Shown piece after piece: positions 26,887-35,403 of a stretch of 64,000 bases of DNA. The notes beneath the pieces are model-generated. The model was not told the origin of the DNA and ran no database searches. It worked only from the letters and a program-made list of their open reading frames with translations. Source of the stretch: Noviherbaspirillum pedocola (GTDB taxonomy: Bacteria; Pseudomonadota; Gammaproteobacteria; Burkholderiales; Burkholderiaceae_D); assembly GCF_016632335.1 (NCBI RefSeq), contig NZ_JAEPBG010000018.1, forward strand, positions 1 to 64,000, given 5' to 3'. A program made the position numbers and the translations under genes. Positions within the stretch are counted from its first letter, which is position 1, and every line of letters starts with the position of its first letter.

Positions 26887-27189
26887 TCAGCCGAAGTACA
26901 GGCTGTTGACCGGGGACTGGCTGCGCTGCTGTTTCACAGCCTTGGCCTGCTCGATCTTCACGTCACCGCGCGCTTTCTCGCTCTTCGCATAGACCGCGTC
27001 CTGGCCGTCGTGCTGGCGCATCGCCGTCACGCCTTCGCGCTGTGCCTGCACCAGATCCTGGCGCACTTCGGCGCGGGTCAGGTTCGAATGAAAGCCGGCG
27101 TCCGGAGCGACGAACTCGGTTTGCTGGGCAAAAGCGCCGGTCGAAGCGGCAAGCATGGCGGCGGCGGCGAGAATGGTTTTGATGTTCAT
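26887..27189 (-). CDS. DUF4148 domain-containing exported protein
   Basis: A 100-residue protein with a Sec signal peptide (1-21, ending GAFA) and the short DUF4148 motif LTRAEVRQDLVQAQREG. The C-terminal half is rich in Lys, Gln and Arg. Proteins of this family are abundant in Burkholderiales and their function is unknown. TTGGAGA precedes the ATG at 27189; the longer open frame upstream is not signal-like. A strong terminator follows. Confidence 0.82.
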   Translation of the reverse strand: MNIKTILAAAAMLAASTGAFAQQTEFVAPDAGFHSNLTRAEVRQDLVQAQREGVTAMRQHDGQDAVYAKSEKARGDVKIEQAKAVKQQRSQSPVNSLYFG

Positions 27190-27528
27190 GGTGTTCTCCA
27201 AGTTGGGTATCAGTGTGTTTTCGGGCTCGGCGGTCTGACTTGGCCGGCGGGTCCTGCCTCGCTGAATCGCACTGCGTTCCTGTGTGTTCATCGATGAAGC
27301 ACAGTCTACCTATCACCACGCTGGCAATAAACATCGTCCGCAGCAATGTTTTATTCCACAAAAAGAAACAATACTGCTTTCACCGTTGCTGCCAGCTGGT
27401 GGCGCCCCTTCCTGTAACCGTAAGTAATCTCTCCTTGACCAAACGCAACATGTTTGATCTGAACCAGTGTCGACCGAAATGACATTCGATTAACACATTT
27501 TCCGTTGAAAATTCGTAAGTGTTTGATT
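27190..27528. other. AT-richer intergenic region between divergent genes
   Basis: About 340 bp between the DUF4148 gene (minus) and the PEP-CTERM gene (plus). Base composition becomes clearly more AT-rich from 27300 onward. An imperfect inverted pair TGTC-N9-GACA lies at 27468-27484. No gene is supported here; the region probably carries both promoters and the activator sites of the sigma-54 promoter. Confidence 0.6.
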
Positions 27529-27544
27529 TGTCAGCTAATTGACA
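27529..27544. promoter_or_regulatory. inverted repeat next to the sigma-54 promoter
   Basis: TGTCA-GCTAAT-TGACA is a perfect 5-bp inverted repeat with a six-base spacer, ending four bases before the -24 element. TGTCA also occurs just upstream of the other PEP-CTERM gene's sigma-54 site. It could bind a regulator, but enhancer sites normally lie further upstream, so the role is uncertain. Confidence 0.4.
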
Positions 27545-27547
27545 TAC

Positions 27548-27563
27548 TGGCAAGCTTTTTGCT
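27548..27563 (+). promoter_or_regulatory. sigma-54 (RpoN) promoter of the PEP-CTERM gene
   Basis: TGGCAAGCTTTTTGCT matches the -24/-12 consensus (TGGCACG-N4-TTGCW) at every defined position except the sixth. The GG and GC doublets are correctly spaced. The predicted start would be about 12 bases further on, giving a 5' leader of about 90 bases before the ATG at 27667. PEP-CTERM genes of Zoogloea are known to need RpoN with the PrsK/PrsR pair, which fits. Confidence 0.85.
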
Positions 27564-27666
27564 CAGAGAATCTTGTCGAAAAAATATTACAACGACATCA
27601 GCGAAGGCCAGGGAAGGCACCCGGATAACACGGGACTACTTATAAACACGATCTCTGGAAGGCATC

Positions 27667-28509
27667 ATGAAAAAAGCAATCAACAAAACTCTGGTAGCAG
27701 CAGCAATCGCCGGCGCACTCGGACTGGCAAGCTTCGGCGCGATGGCGCAAACCACCGGCGCAGTCTTCCCGGATTTCACCGTCAATCAAGCTTCCGTGCC
27801 GGGCTCGAGCGGTTCCTTCATCGCCGACAAGATCACTGGCAACTACGACGAAATCATCACCTTCGGCGCCAACAACACCTTCAACGTGTCGCTGCTCTGG
27901 AACGCAGGTCAGTTCGTCGCCAATAACGGCACGACCACGGTGCCGTCGCAGCTCGGCCAGACCGGCTCGACGATTGCGCAGCAGTACGGCCTGTATGCAC
28001 TGTACACCGGCAGCGGCACCGTCAGCTCCGCCGGCGGCAAGACCACCTTCAACTTCACGCCGGGCGGCAGCCTGTCGGTGTACATCGATCCGAACACCGA
28101 CACCACATTCAACAAGCCGGGCAACGGTTCTACGCCCTGGACGGCCAACACCGGCGGCGACGATTACCTGATCGCCACCGGCATGCCGACCTCTGGCCAA
28201 GGCACGCTGGACCCGACGCTGTCCACCTGCGGCAGCAACGGTACCGGCAGCGGCATCAACTGCGGCAGCTTCGGTTCGTCCACCACTTTCAACCTGACCT
28301 CGGCTGGCAGCCAGTTCTTCACCTCGCCGAACCCGTTCTACAACGTGTCCTTCCAGTCCGGCCAGCTGAACAACTTCACGCCGTCCGGCACGCAGGAAAT
28401 CAACGGTTCGATGGACGTCGTCTTCGGCGTACCTGAGCCGACCAGCGTTGCGCTGATCGGTCTGGGCATGCTCGGTCTGGGCCTGTCGCGCCGTAAGAAG
28501 CAAGCGTAA
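27667..28509 (+). CDS. PEP-CTERM sorting-domain protein, PepA-like (flocculation-associated type)
   Basis: A 280-residue exported surface protein. Signal peptide 1-27 (ends GAMA), a low-complexity Thr/Ser/Asn/Gly-rich beta-type body, and a C-terminal PEP-CTERM anchor: VPEP, a hydrophobic segment SVALIGLGMLGLGL, then SRRKKQA. Exosortase would cut near VPEP. The opening of the mature protein (GAVFPDFTVNQASVPG, ADKITGNYDEIITF) resembles PepA, the flocculation protein of Zoogloea, though I rely on memory for that. GGAAGG precedes the ATG, a sigma-54 promoter lies upstream, and a strong terminator follows. No exosortase gene is in the window. Confidence 0.85.
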   Translation: MKKAINKTLVAAAIAGALGLASFGAMAQTTGAVFPDFTVNQASVPGSSGSFIADKITGNYDEIITFGANNTFNVSLLWNAGQFVANNGTTTVPSQLGQTGSTIAQQYGLYALYTGSGTVSSAGGKTTFNFTPGGSLSVYIDPNTDTTFNKPGNGSTPWTANTGGDDYLIATGMPTSGQGTLDPTLSTCGSNGTGSGINCGSFGSSTTFNLTSAGSQFFTSPNPFYNVSFQSGQLNNFTPSGTQEINGSMDVVFGVPEPTSVALIGLGMLGLGLSRRKKQA

Positions 28510-28539
28510 TCGCCTGCCGCGGAGTTTTCTCTCCGCGTA

Positions 28540-28579
28540 AAAAAACGCCGCAGCGGATGCATCCGCTGCGGCGTTTTTT
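28540..28579. terminator. bidirectional intrinsic terminator after the PEP-CTERM gene
   Basis: A perfect 40-bp palindrome: A-run, ACGCCGCAGCGGATGC and its mirror image, then a T-run. It forms a stem with almost no loop and can end transcripts on both strands. It lies 30 bp after the PEP-CTERM stop. Confidence 0.93.
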
Positions 28580-28696
28580 ATTCATGGGGCAGGCCATGGC
28601 GTCAGCGGCGCTTCCCGCCAGCGCCTTTGTCGCAACGTGCAGACCGCGCTTGCCAGGAAGAATTGCCATGGCGAAAGAAATTCATCGAAACGTACC

Positions 28697-28724
28697 TAAA
28701 GTTTCCTTCCACTAAGCCCGATAA
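28697..28724 (+). promoter_or_regulatory. sigma-28 (FliA) promoter of the chemoreceptor gene
   Basis: TAAAGTTT (28697-28704), a 12-base spacer and CCCGATAA (28717-28724) match the flagellar sigma-28 consensus (TAAAGTTT-N11-GCCGATAA) with one mismatch and one extra spacer base. It lies 86 bp before the start of a chemoreceptor, a typical member of the class 3 flagellar regulon. Confidence 0.8.
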
Positions 28725-28810
28725 GTCACGAGCAATACACATTTACGGCTGTTTTCTTATCCGCTCCGAACGCCGCAACAACTCCATCGATATCCCAAGA
28801 GGAAGCGCCC

Positions 28811-30520
28811 GTGAACATCAGAACCGCTACCGTTGCCATCCGGCTGGCCGTCAGTTCAGCCATTACCATTTCTCTGCTCATCGCCGTCGGCGCGCTCGGA
28901 CTGATCCGCATGCATCAGATCGAAGCGCGGCTTGACCACATCGCCGAGGTCAACATGCGCAAGATGACCCTGCTAAACGACATGGCCGAGTCGGTCCATG
29001 TGGTGCAGCGGGTGATGCGTACGCTGATTCTGCTTGGCGACGTGCCGCAAGCTGAAAAGGAGCGCGAAAAAATCGTTGCCGCGCGCAAGCGATACGATGA
29101 AGCCGCCGCCAGCCTGGACGCCATGCCGGGTACGGAAGCCGGTCTCGCGCTGCGCCGAAAGGCCCGGGACCTCGCCGAGACCGTGCGTCCGCTGAACAGC
29201 GAACTGGTTGAACTGGCGCGCGCAGGCCGGGCGCGCGAAGCCACCGAGATCCTGCTGAAGCGTGACATTGCCGCCAACCAGGCATGGATAGACGCCATCG
29301 AGGAAAACGTCGCGATGCAGAAGACGCTCACCGCGACAGATGTCGAGGCGGCGCACCAGGCGTACCACAACGCCAGCACGATGGAACTGCTGCTGATCGC
29401 GCTTGGCGTGGCCGCCGCCCTGCTGTCCGGATGGCTGTTGAGCCGCGGCCTGCTGCGCCAGCTCGGCGGCGAGCCGGCATACGCGGCGCAGGTGGCCAGT
29501 CAGATCGCAGCGGGCGACCTGTCTGTCGAGGTACACGTCAAACCTGGCGACCGCTCCAGCCTGATGTTTGCGATGCGCACCATGCGCGACAACCTCGCCG
29601 GGATCGTCAATGGAGTGCGGCGGGATGCGGAAGCGATCGCTGCGGCTTGCGCGCAGATCGCCACCGGCAACATGGATTTGTCCGCGCGCACCGAGCAGCA
29701 GGCTAGCTCGCTCGAGGAAACCGCGGCCTCGGTGGAAGAGCTGACGTCGACGGTGAAAACGAATGCCGATCATGCGCGCGATGCGAGCGCGCTGGCCGAG
29801 TCGGCATCGGACATCGCGGTGCAGGGTGAACAGGCGATGAACGATGCGATGCACACCATGGATGCCATCAGTGAGTCGTCCAAACGGATCGTGGACATCA
29901 TCGGCGTCATCGATGGCATTGCCTTTCAGACCAATATCCTGGCGCTGAATGCCGCGGTGGAAGCGGCCAGAGCCGGCGACCAGGGCCGCGGCTTCGCGGT
30001 GGTGGCTTCGGAAGTGCGCAGTCTTGCGCAGCGCTCGGCTTCGGCAGCGCGCGAAATCAAGCTGCTGATTCAGGATTCGGTTGGCAAGGTTGCCTCGGGG
30101 TCGGAACAGGTGCAGCGCACCGGCGAGACCATGCGGCGCCTGGTGGACAGCGTCAACAACGTGTCGGCATTGATCGGGCAGATCACCGTGGCCAGCAGCG
30201 AGCAGAGCGGTGGCATCGAACAGATCAATGTCGCAATCGCGCATATCGATGGCGTCACGCAGCAGAACGCTGCCCTGGTCGAGCAATCGGCGGCCGCCTC
30301 CGCGCAGTTGAAGGACCTGGCGCAACAGCTGTGCGACGCGGTGGCCTCGTTCCGGCTCGACTCGGCGCCGCATCATTCCGCCGCACCGGCGTCCCTCGCG
30401 CCGCCGAGAGCAGCGGTGCCGGCGATGGTGCAGTCGCCGAAACCACCAAAGCCGGCCACGCGCAGGCTACAGGGCGACAGCAACGCCCGCGCCAACACCG
30501 AAGAGTGGGAAGTGTTCTGA
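28811..30520 (+). CDS. methyl-accepting chemotaxis protein
   Basis: A 569-residue chemoreceptor. TM1 is at about 10-30, a four-helix-bundle periplasmic sensor covers about 31-190, TM2 ([20 protein letters not shown]) lies at about 191-212, then HAMP (to about 265) and a cytoplasmic signalling domain with the conserved hairpin tip [19 protein letters not shown]. The C-terminus is a proline-rich linker ending EEWEVF, a W-x-x-F tether of the kind bound by CheR and CheB. The start is GTG 28811 with AGAGGA upstream; a sigma-28 promoter precedes it. Ligand unknown. Confidence 0.95.
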   Translation: MNIRTATVAIRLAVSSAITISLLIAVGALGLIRMHQIEARLDHIAEVNMRKMTLLNDMAESVHVVQRVMRTLILLGDVPQAEKEREKIVAARKRYDEAAASLDAMPGTEAGLALRRKARDLAETVRPLNSELVELARAGRAREATEILLKRDIAANQAWIDAIEENVAMQKTLTATDVEAAHQAYHNASTMELLLIALGVAAALLSGWLLSRGLLRQLGGEPAYAAQVASQIAAGDLSVEVHVKPGDRSSLMFAMRTMRDNLAGIVNGVRRDAEAIAAACAQIATGNMDLSARTEQQASSLEETAASVEELTSTVKTNADHARDASALAESASDIAVQGEQAMNDAMHTMDAISESSKRIVDIIGVIDGIAFQTNILALNAAVEAARAGDQGRGFAVVASEVRSLAQRSASAAREIKLLIQDSVGKVASGSEQVQRTGETMRRLVDSVNNVSALIGQITVASSEQSGGIEQINVAIAHIDGVTQQNAALVEQSAAASAQLKDLAQQLCDAVASFRLDSAPHHSAAPASLAPPRAAVPAMVQSPKPPKPATRRLQGDSNARANTEEWEVF

Positions 30521-30791
30521 ATACCGGGCGGGCAACGCCCCGCCTTGCACTCAAGCGTCTGTCGCGGACATCATGCATCCCGGGATGCGCCTGACCATGC
30601 GCATCCGCGGTTCACTGGCCTATGCCGAGCCGCACTGCGGTACGGCGCAAAGGATGGCTCAACACACTTGAGCGCCATCAACACGAGCAAATCGACGACA
30701 TGGTGAGCGCAGACAAAGGCGACTCGCGCCAACGCCTCCATAATCGAAAGCCCCAGCGCGCCAGGCGCGCAACGCAATCGATGGAGCCTCT

Positions 30792-31214
30792 ATGCATTAC
30801 CGCATCAACAAGCAGTTCATGACCGCGCTGGCCGCGGCCAGCCTGGCCTTCTCCGCTTTCGCAGCGACCGCGCCTGGCAATACCAAGCAACTCACGCCCG
30901 ATGAAGTGGAAAAGCAGGTCAAGGCGCAATGGAAGGAGGATGCCAGCCATTGTGGCAACGATCACCAGACCCAGATCGCCAAGGTCGATCTGGTCAGTGC
31001 GCAGCAGTACAAGTCCTGGCTGGCGAAACAGAAGGGCGATCTCAGCGCGCTGCCCAAGGTGGTGCCTGATACCCAGTATGTGATCGTCAGCTCGCTGTCC
31101 AAGGGCGCGCGCCACGAGATCACTGCTTACGGCCCGGTGTCCGCCGACAAGGGCGCGACCGATTTCCGCAACCTGGTCGGCATGCATATGTGCGACCGCA
31201 GCGATCGCTCGTAA
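30792..31214 (+). CDS. exported hypothetical protein
   Basis: A 140-residue protein with a Sec signal peptide (1-25, AALAAASLAFSAFA). The mature part has two cysteines, one in ASHCGNDHQ and one near the end in GMHMCDRS, that could form a disulfide. It contains no domain I recognise. GGAG lies five bases before the ATG. It is separated from the chemoreceptor gene by 271 bp with no terminator or gene that I can see, and from the next gene by 24 bp, so it may be in one unit with the endonuclease III homologue. Confidence 0.72.
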   Translation: MHYRINKQFMTALAAASLAFSAFAATAPGNTKQLTPDEVEKQVKAQWKEDASHCGNDHQTQIAKVDLVSAQQYKSWLAKQKGDLSALPKVVPDTQYVIVSSLSKGARHEITAYGPVSADKGATDFRNLVGMHMCDRSDRS

Positions 31215-31238
31215 GGCTTCGCGCCTGCGCATATCGCC

Positions 31239-31967
31239 ATGCCGACCAGGCGCCCTTCCGCCGCAACGGTGCCCGACGACGCGCTGCAGGCCAAGGCGCT
31301 GGAAGTGCACACGCGGCTATGCCGCGAATACGGTTGTCCGAAGCTTTATTTTCATGAGCTCGATCCGCTGTCCGAGCTGGTGTCATCGCTGCTGTCGCAT
31401 CGCACGCTGAACCGCGATTCGGCGCTGGCCTATCGCACGCTGCGGGAACGCTTCGCGACATGGGAGGAAGTGCGCGATGCGCCGACCGCAGCGGTGCAGG
31501 AAGCGATCTCGGCCGCGACCTGGCCCGAGCAGAAAGCGCCACGCCTACAGGCAGTGCTCAAGGCGCTGACCGAGCATGGCCATGGCGCGCTGGACCTGGA
31601 CTTCCTGCGCGAGCTGCCGGTGGAAGCCGCGCGCGACTGGTTGGAAAGCCTGCCCGGCGTCGGCCCCAAGACCAGCGCGGCGGTGATTTCCTTCAGCACG
31701 ATGCGCGGGCGCGCATTGCCGGTGGACAGCCATCATCACCGCGTCGCCGAGCGGCTCGCATTGATTCCCAAGGGCATGGCGGTCGGACCGTCGCACCGGG
31801 TGCTGGAAGCGCAGCTGCCGCCGGAATGGGATGCGCAGGCGGTGTATGACAATCACCAGGTGATCATGCGGCATGGGAAAGTGGTATGCACTTACCGCGG
31901 CCCGGCGTGCGAGCGTTGCGTGCTGCTGGATCTCTGCCCGTATGGACAGGCGCGCGTTGATGCGTAG
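31239..31967 (+). CDS. endonuclease III-like DNA glycosylase
   Basis: A 242-residue HhH-GPD glycosylase. The helix-hairpin-helix is LPGVGPKTSAAV with the lyase Lys144, the catalytic Asp163 lies in LPVDSHHHRV, and the 4Fe-4S ligands Cys217, Cys224, Cys227 and Cys233 follow the C-x6-C-x2-C-x5-C pattern of Nth. It should excise oxidised pyrimidines or related lesions and cut abasic sites. It is divergent from canonical Nth (VDSHHHRV in place of VDTHIFRV), so it is probably a paralogue rather than the main nth. The TAG stop codon is formed by the first bases of a palindromic GTAG repeat. Confidence 0.88.
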   Translation: MPTRRPSAATVPDDALQAKALEVHTRLCREYGCPKLYFHELDPLSELVSSLLSHRTLNRDSALAYRTLRERFATWEEVRDAPTAAVQEAISAATWPEQKAPRLQAVLKALTEHGHGALDLDFLRELPVEAARDWLESLPGVGPKTSAAVISFSTMRGRALPVDSHHHRVAERLALIPKGMAVGPSHRVLEAQLPPEWDAQAVYDNHQVIMRHGKVVCTYRGPACERCVLLDLCPYGQARVDA

Positions 31968-32032
31968 GGTGGGTGCAACCCACGCGTTTCACGTTGATCA
32001 GCCAGTGACCGCGTGGGTTGCACCCACCCTAC
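31964..32032. repeat. GTAG palindromic element, family B (69 bp), copy 1
   Basis: The element begins GTAGGGTGGGTGCAACCCAC and ends with its exact reverse complement; the perfect arms are 23 bp each with a 23-bp spacer. It starts inside the stop codon of the endonuclease III-like gene and ends 22 bp before the cydB stop, so it lies between convergent gene ends. Related copies are at 34604 and 52192. Confidence 0.88.
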
Positions 32033-32054
32033 AAAACCCCGCTTTCTACTTTTG

Positions 32055-33086
32055 TCAGTGATACCCCTCCCCGGGCCGGATCTTGCCGCGGAACAGCCAG
32101 AACACCACGATCGTATAAGCCACGATCAGCGGCAGCAGGATGGCCGCGCCGATCAGGAAGAACATCTGCGAGGACGGCGGCGAGGCAGCTTCCCAGATCG
32201 TGATCGACGGCGGCACGAGATACGGCAGGTTCGATGCGGCCAGGCCGATATAGGCCAATAGAAAAATGCCGATCGAGCAGAAGAACGGCAGGAGGCTGTG
32301 ACCCTTGCGGATGCCGTAATGGCATAGCCAGGCCAACAGCGCAGTGATCACCGGTATCTCGGCCATGAAGAACACATTCGGCGTGGAAAACCAGCGCTCG
32401 CGTATGCGCGGCAACGCATATGGCGTCCAGATGCTGACCACGACGATGAAGGCCAGCAGCACCAGCAGCAGCGGCGCGGCCAGCGCGCGGGCGCGCTGTT
32501 CCACGCCATCGACGGTCTTCATGATCAGCCAGGTCGCGCCCAGGAGCGCATAACCGATCACGACCGCGCAGCCGCACATCAGCGAAAACGGTGTTGCCCA
32601 GTCGAACGCGCCGCCGGTGTACTGGAAATCGTAGACGCGGATCTGCTGCAGGATCGTTCCCAGCACCAGGCCTTGCGCGAAGGCCGCCGCGATGGAGCCG
32701 AGCGCGAAGGACACATCCCATTTGCGCTGGCGCGGCTTGGCGACCCAGCGGAATTCGAAGGCTACGCCGCGAAAGATCAGCGCCAGCAGCAGGATGATGA
32801 TCGGCATGTAGGCCGCCGGCAGGATCACCGCGAAGGCTTTCGGAAACGCGGCCCACAGCGTCACGCCGCCCAGCACCAGCCAGGTTTCATTGCCGTCCCA
32901 GAACGGCGCGACCGAATTCATGATCTGGTCGCGATCCGCCTCATGGTCAAAGAACGGAAACAGGATGCCGATGCCGAGATCGAAGCCGTCCAGCACCACG
33001 TACATCGCGACCGCAAAGCCGAGCACCATCACCAGCAGCACCGGCAGCGTATCGCCGACATTGGCAAGCACATGGGCGTCGTTCAT
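32055..33086 (-). CDS. cydB: cytochrome bd-type ubiquinol oxidase subunit II
   Basis: A 343-residue inner-membrane subunit with about nine membrane spans. Family stretches include VVLDGFDLGIGILFPF, the conserved WDGNETWLV and FRGVAFEFRW. It partners CydA in reducing oxygen with ubiquinol. Its ATG overlaps the cydA stop (ATGA). The length and the Q-loop of the partner fit the cyanide-insensitive (Cio) type better than the E. coli type. No CydX-like small ORF is seen before the downstream repeat. Confidence 0.94.
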   Translation of the reverse strand: MNDAHVLANVGDTLPVLLVMVLGFAVAMYVVLDGFDLGIGILFPFFDHEADRDQIMNSVAPFWDGNETWLVLGGVTLWAAFPKAFAVILPAAYMPIIILLLALIFRGVAFEFRWVAKPRQRKWDVSFALGSIAAAFAQGLVLGTILQQIRVYDFQYTGGAFDWATPFSLMCGCAVVIGYALLGATWLIMKTVDGVEQRARALAAPLLLVLLAFIVVVSIWTPYALPRIRERWFSTPNVFFMAEIPVITALLAWLCHYGIRKGHSLLPFFCSIGIFLLAYIGLAASNLPYLVPPSITIWEAASPPSSQMFFLIGAAILLPLIVAYTIVVFWLFRGKIRPGEGYH

Positions 33087-34477
33087 GAGGCCTCCTTCGC
33101 GGTCTGCTGCGCCGCCGACAGCGGCCGGTTCGGCAGCGCCTCGGGATCGCTGGGCGCATGCACCGGCCCCTTGACGATCATGCGGCTGATGTACCAGATG
33201 CCGATCGAGAACACGACGAAGTACACGAGCACGAACAGCACCAGCGACACCGCGACCTGGCCCCAGGTCACCGGCGAAACCGCCTGCGCGGTGCGCAGCA
33301 CGCCATAGGCAATCCATGGCTGGCGGCCGGTCTCGGTGACGATCCAGCCCGACAGCAGCGCGATGAAGCCGACCGGCCAGCCATAGGTCATCGGCTTCAA
33401 AAACCAGCGCGCGCCGTCGAGCCGCTTGCGCCACCACAGGAAGACGCCGATGAAGCCGATGGCAATCATCAACAGGCCCAGGCCCACCATCGCGCGAAAG
33501 CCGAAGAACACCGGGGCTACCGGCGGCCGGTCCTGCGCCGGGAACTCCTTCAGGCCCTTGAAGCGGCCGTTCCAGCTGTGGGTCAGGATCAGGCTGCCCA
33601 GATGCGGTATCGCGATCTCGGCGCGGTTGCGCTCGCCCTTCTGATCCGGCAGCGCGAACAGCACCAGGTCGGCCGGCCCCTTGTCTTCCCAGTGCGCTTC
33701 AATTGCCGCGACCTTGGTCGGCTGGTGATGCAGCGTGTTCAGGCCATGCGCATCGCCGACGATGGCCTGGATAGGCGCGAACACCGCGAGCATGCCTAGG
33801 CCCATGTGCAGCATGGTGCGCGCCTCCTTGTGAAAGCGCCCCGCAAGCATGTAGCGCGCGCCCGTCGCGGCCACCACCATCGAGGTGGTGAGATAGGTCG
33901 CGATCATCATGTGCAGGAAGCGGTAGGGAAAGCTCGGATTGAAGATGATGTGAAACCAGGACACCGGGTAAGCGATGCCGTTCTGCACGGTGAAGCCGGC
34001 TGGCGTCTGCATCCAGCTGTTGGCGGCCAGGATCCAGAAGCCCGACAGCGCGGTGCCGAGCGCGACGAACACCGATGCCAGCGTATGCAGCCATGGTGGG
34101 AAGCGGTTCCAGCCGAACAGCATGATGCCGAGAAAGCTCGCCTCCAGAAAAAACGCCGTCAGCACTTCATAGGAAAACAGCGGGCCGAGCACGTTGCCGA
34201 TGGTGGTGGCGAAGCGGCTCCAGTTGGTGCCGAGCTGGTATTCCATGACGATGCCCGAGACCACGCCCATGGCGAAGGAAACCGCGAAAATCTTGGTCCA
34301 GAAGCGCGCCAGCGTATGGAAGTGCTGCTCGCCGCTGGCAAGCCAGCGGATTTCCAGCGTGGCGATGAAGGCCGACAAGCCGATGGAGAATGCGGGAAAG
34401 ACGATGTGGAACGCGATCGTGAAGGCGAACTGCAGACGCGAGAGCAGCGTGGCATCCACGCCGGCAAAGCTTTCCAT
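33083..34477 (-). CDS. cydA: cytochrome bd-type ubiquinol oxidase subunit I
   Basis: A 464-residue haem-bearing subunit with about nine membrane spans. The haem ligand His of AFHIVFPAFS is near residue 19-20, and the conserved GRQPW occurs in VTETGRQPWIAYGVLRTAQAV. The protein is some 60 residues shorter than E. coli CydA, consistent with the short Q-loop of CioA oxidases; LRTAQAVSP is also typical of that group. It starts at 34477 with GGAG upstream. The oxidase supports respiration at low oxygen or in the presence of cyanide, NO or sulfide. Confidence 0.94.
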   Translation of the reverse strand: MESFAGVDATLLSRLQFAFTIAFHIVFPAFSIGLSAFIATLEIRWLASGEQHFHTLARFWTKIFAVSFAMGVVSGIVMEYQLGTNWSRFATTIGNVLGPLFSYEVLTAFFLEASFLGIMLFGWNRFPPWLHTLASVFVALGTALSGFWILAANSWMQTPAGFTVQNGIAYPVSWFHIIFNPSFPYRFLHMMIATYLTTSMVVAATGARYMLAGRFHKEARTMLHMGLGMLAVFAPIQAIVGDAHGLNTLHHQPTKVAAIEAHWEDKGPADLVLFALPDQKGERNRAEIAIPHLGSLILTHSWNGRFKGLKEFPAQDRPPVAPVFFGFRAMVGLGLLMIAIGFIGVFLWWRKRLDGARWFLKPMTYGWPVGFIALLSGWIVTETGRQPWIAYGVLRTAQAVSPVTWGQVAVSLVLFVLVYFVVFSIGIWYISRMIVKGPVHAPSDPEALPNRPLSAAQQTAKEAS

Positions 34478-34603
34478 CGCGGGCTCCTTGATTGATGGCC
34501 GGGGCACGGAGCGCCCACGAGCGGGATCTCCTTGTGCGATGGGCTGCTAAAGCCGGGGTGAAGTTCCGTAGGCGACGATCAGGGGACGAAAGGCGCAATG
34601 CCC

Positions 34604-34672
34604 GTAGGGCCTGCTCCGCCCACGCGGTCTCAGGTTGATCAACGTGAAACGCGTGGGTTGCACCCACCCTAC
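34604..34672. repeat. GTAG palindromic element, family B, copy 2
   Basis: A 69-bp element with an intact right arm (CGCGTGGGTTGCACCCACCC to CTAC) and the central GTTGATCAACGTGAAA, but a decayed left arm (GTAGGG then CCTGCTCC). It ends two bases before the stop codon of the DJ-1/PfpI-like gene. Its length matches the copy at 31964 exactly. Confidence 0.85.
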
Positions 34673-34674
34673 CC

Positions 34675-35403
34675 TTACGACTGCTGCGGCGCGCGCTTGG
34701 CCATGCCGGCCACGCCGGCGCCGACGATGGCCAACAGCGCGATCGTGCGCAGCGAAGGCAGCGGCAGCAGGTTGACCGCGCCTGCGGCCAGCTTTGGCGG
34801 TGAGGCGCGCTGCGGTGAAGACGATAGCGCGAATGATGGCACGGAGACGATGGGCGCAGTCTCGGCGAAAAGTTCGCGCATGCCGCGGATGAATGCCTTC
34901 ATGTCCTGCGGGCCGCGGCTGGTAATCCAGTTGCCGTCGCGTACCAGCTTCTGGTCGAGCCAGGTGGCGCCGGCGTGCACCATGTCGTCGCGAATGCCCG
35001 GCCAGGAAGTCATGGTGCGGCCGCGGGTCAGTCCGGCCGAGGCCAGCAGCCAGGGGCCGTGGCACAGCGTGGCGATGGGCTTCCTGCGCCGATCGAAGGC
35101 ACGCACGAATTCACGCGCATCGGCGGACTGGCGCAGCAGGTCGGGATTAATGAAGCCGCCCGGGATCAGCAGGCCGTCGTAGTCATCCGGATCGACTTCA
35201 TCGATCGCATAATCCACCGCGATCTTGCCGGCCGGCTCGTGCATGTTCATCGCGCGGATACTGCCATTACGCAGCGAGATGATGTCGACCTCGGCGCCCG
35301 CTGCGCGCAGCGCCGACATCGGCATCGTCAGTTCGATCTTTTCAAAGCCATCGGCGACCAGCACCGCGATGCGGCGTCCTTCCAGCTTGCTGCTTCCAAA
35401 CAT
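34675..35403 (-). CDS. DJ-1/PfpI family protein with C-terminal membrane helix
   Basis: A 242-residue protein. Residues 8-180 are a DJ-1/PfpI domain with the nucleophile elbow Cys114 followed by His (ATLCHGPW) and the supporting Glu in the FEKIELTMP region. Members include deglycase/protease-like stress proteins. Unusually, a tail of about 60 residues follows, ending in a predicted membrane helix (TIALLAIVGAGVAGMA) and a basic end, so it may be tail-anchored. The start has GGAGG upstream. The stop is two bases from a palindromic repeat. Confidence 0.85.
   Translation of the reverse strand: MFGSSKLEGRRIAVLVADGFEKIELTMPMSALRAAGAEVDIISLRNGSIRAMNMHEPAGKIAVDYAIDEVDPDDYDGLLIPGGFINPDLLRQSADAREFVRAFDRRRKPIATLCHGPWLLASAGLTRGRTMTSWPGIRDDMVHAGATWLDQKLVRDGNWITSRGPQDMKAFIRGMRELFAETAPIVSVPSFALSSSPQRASPPKLAAGAVNLLPLPSLRTIALLAIVGAGVAGMAKRAPQQS

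Noticed and set aside
31873-32061. Short ORF containing VGATHAFHVDQP
   Set aside because: It is translated from the family B palindrome; such peptides are widely misannotated as proteins.
34167-34667. ORF beginning MGATHAFHVDQPETAW
   Set aside because: Its start lies in the family B repeat and the rest is antisense to cydA.
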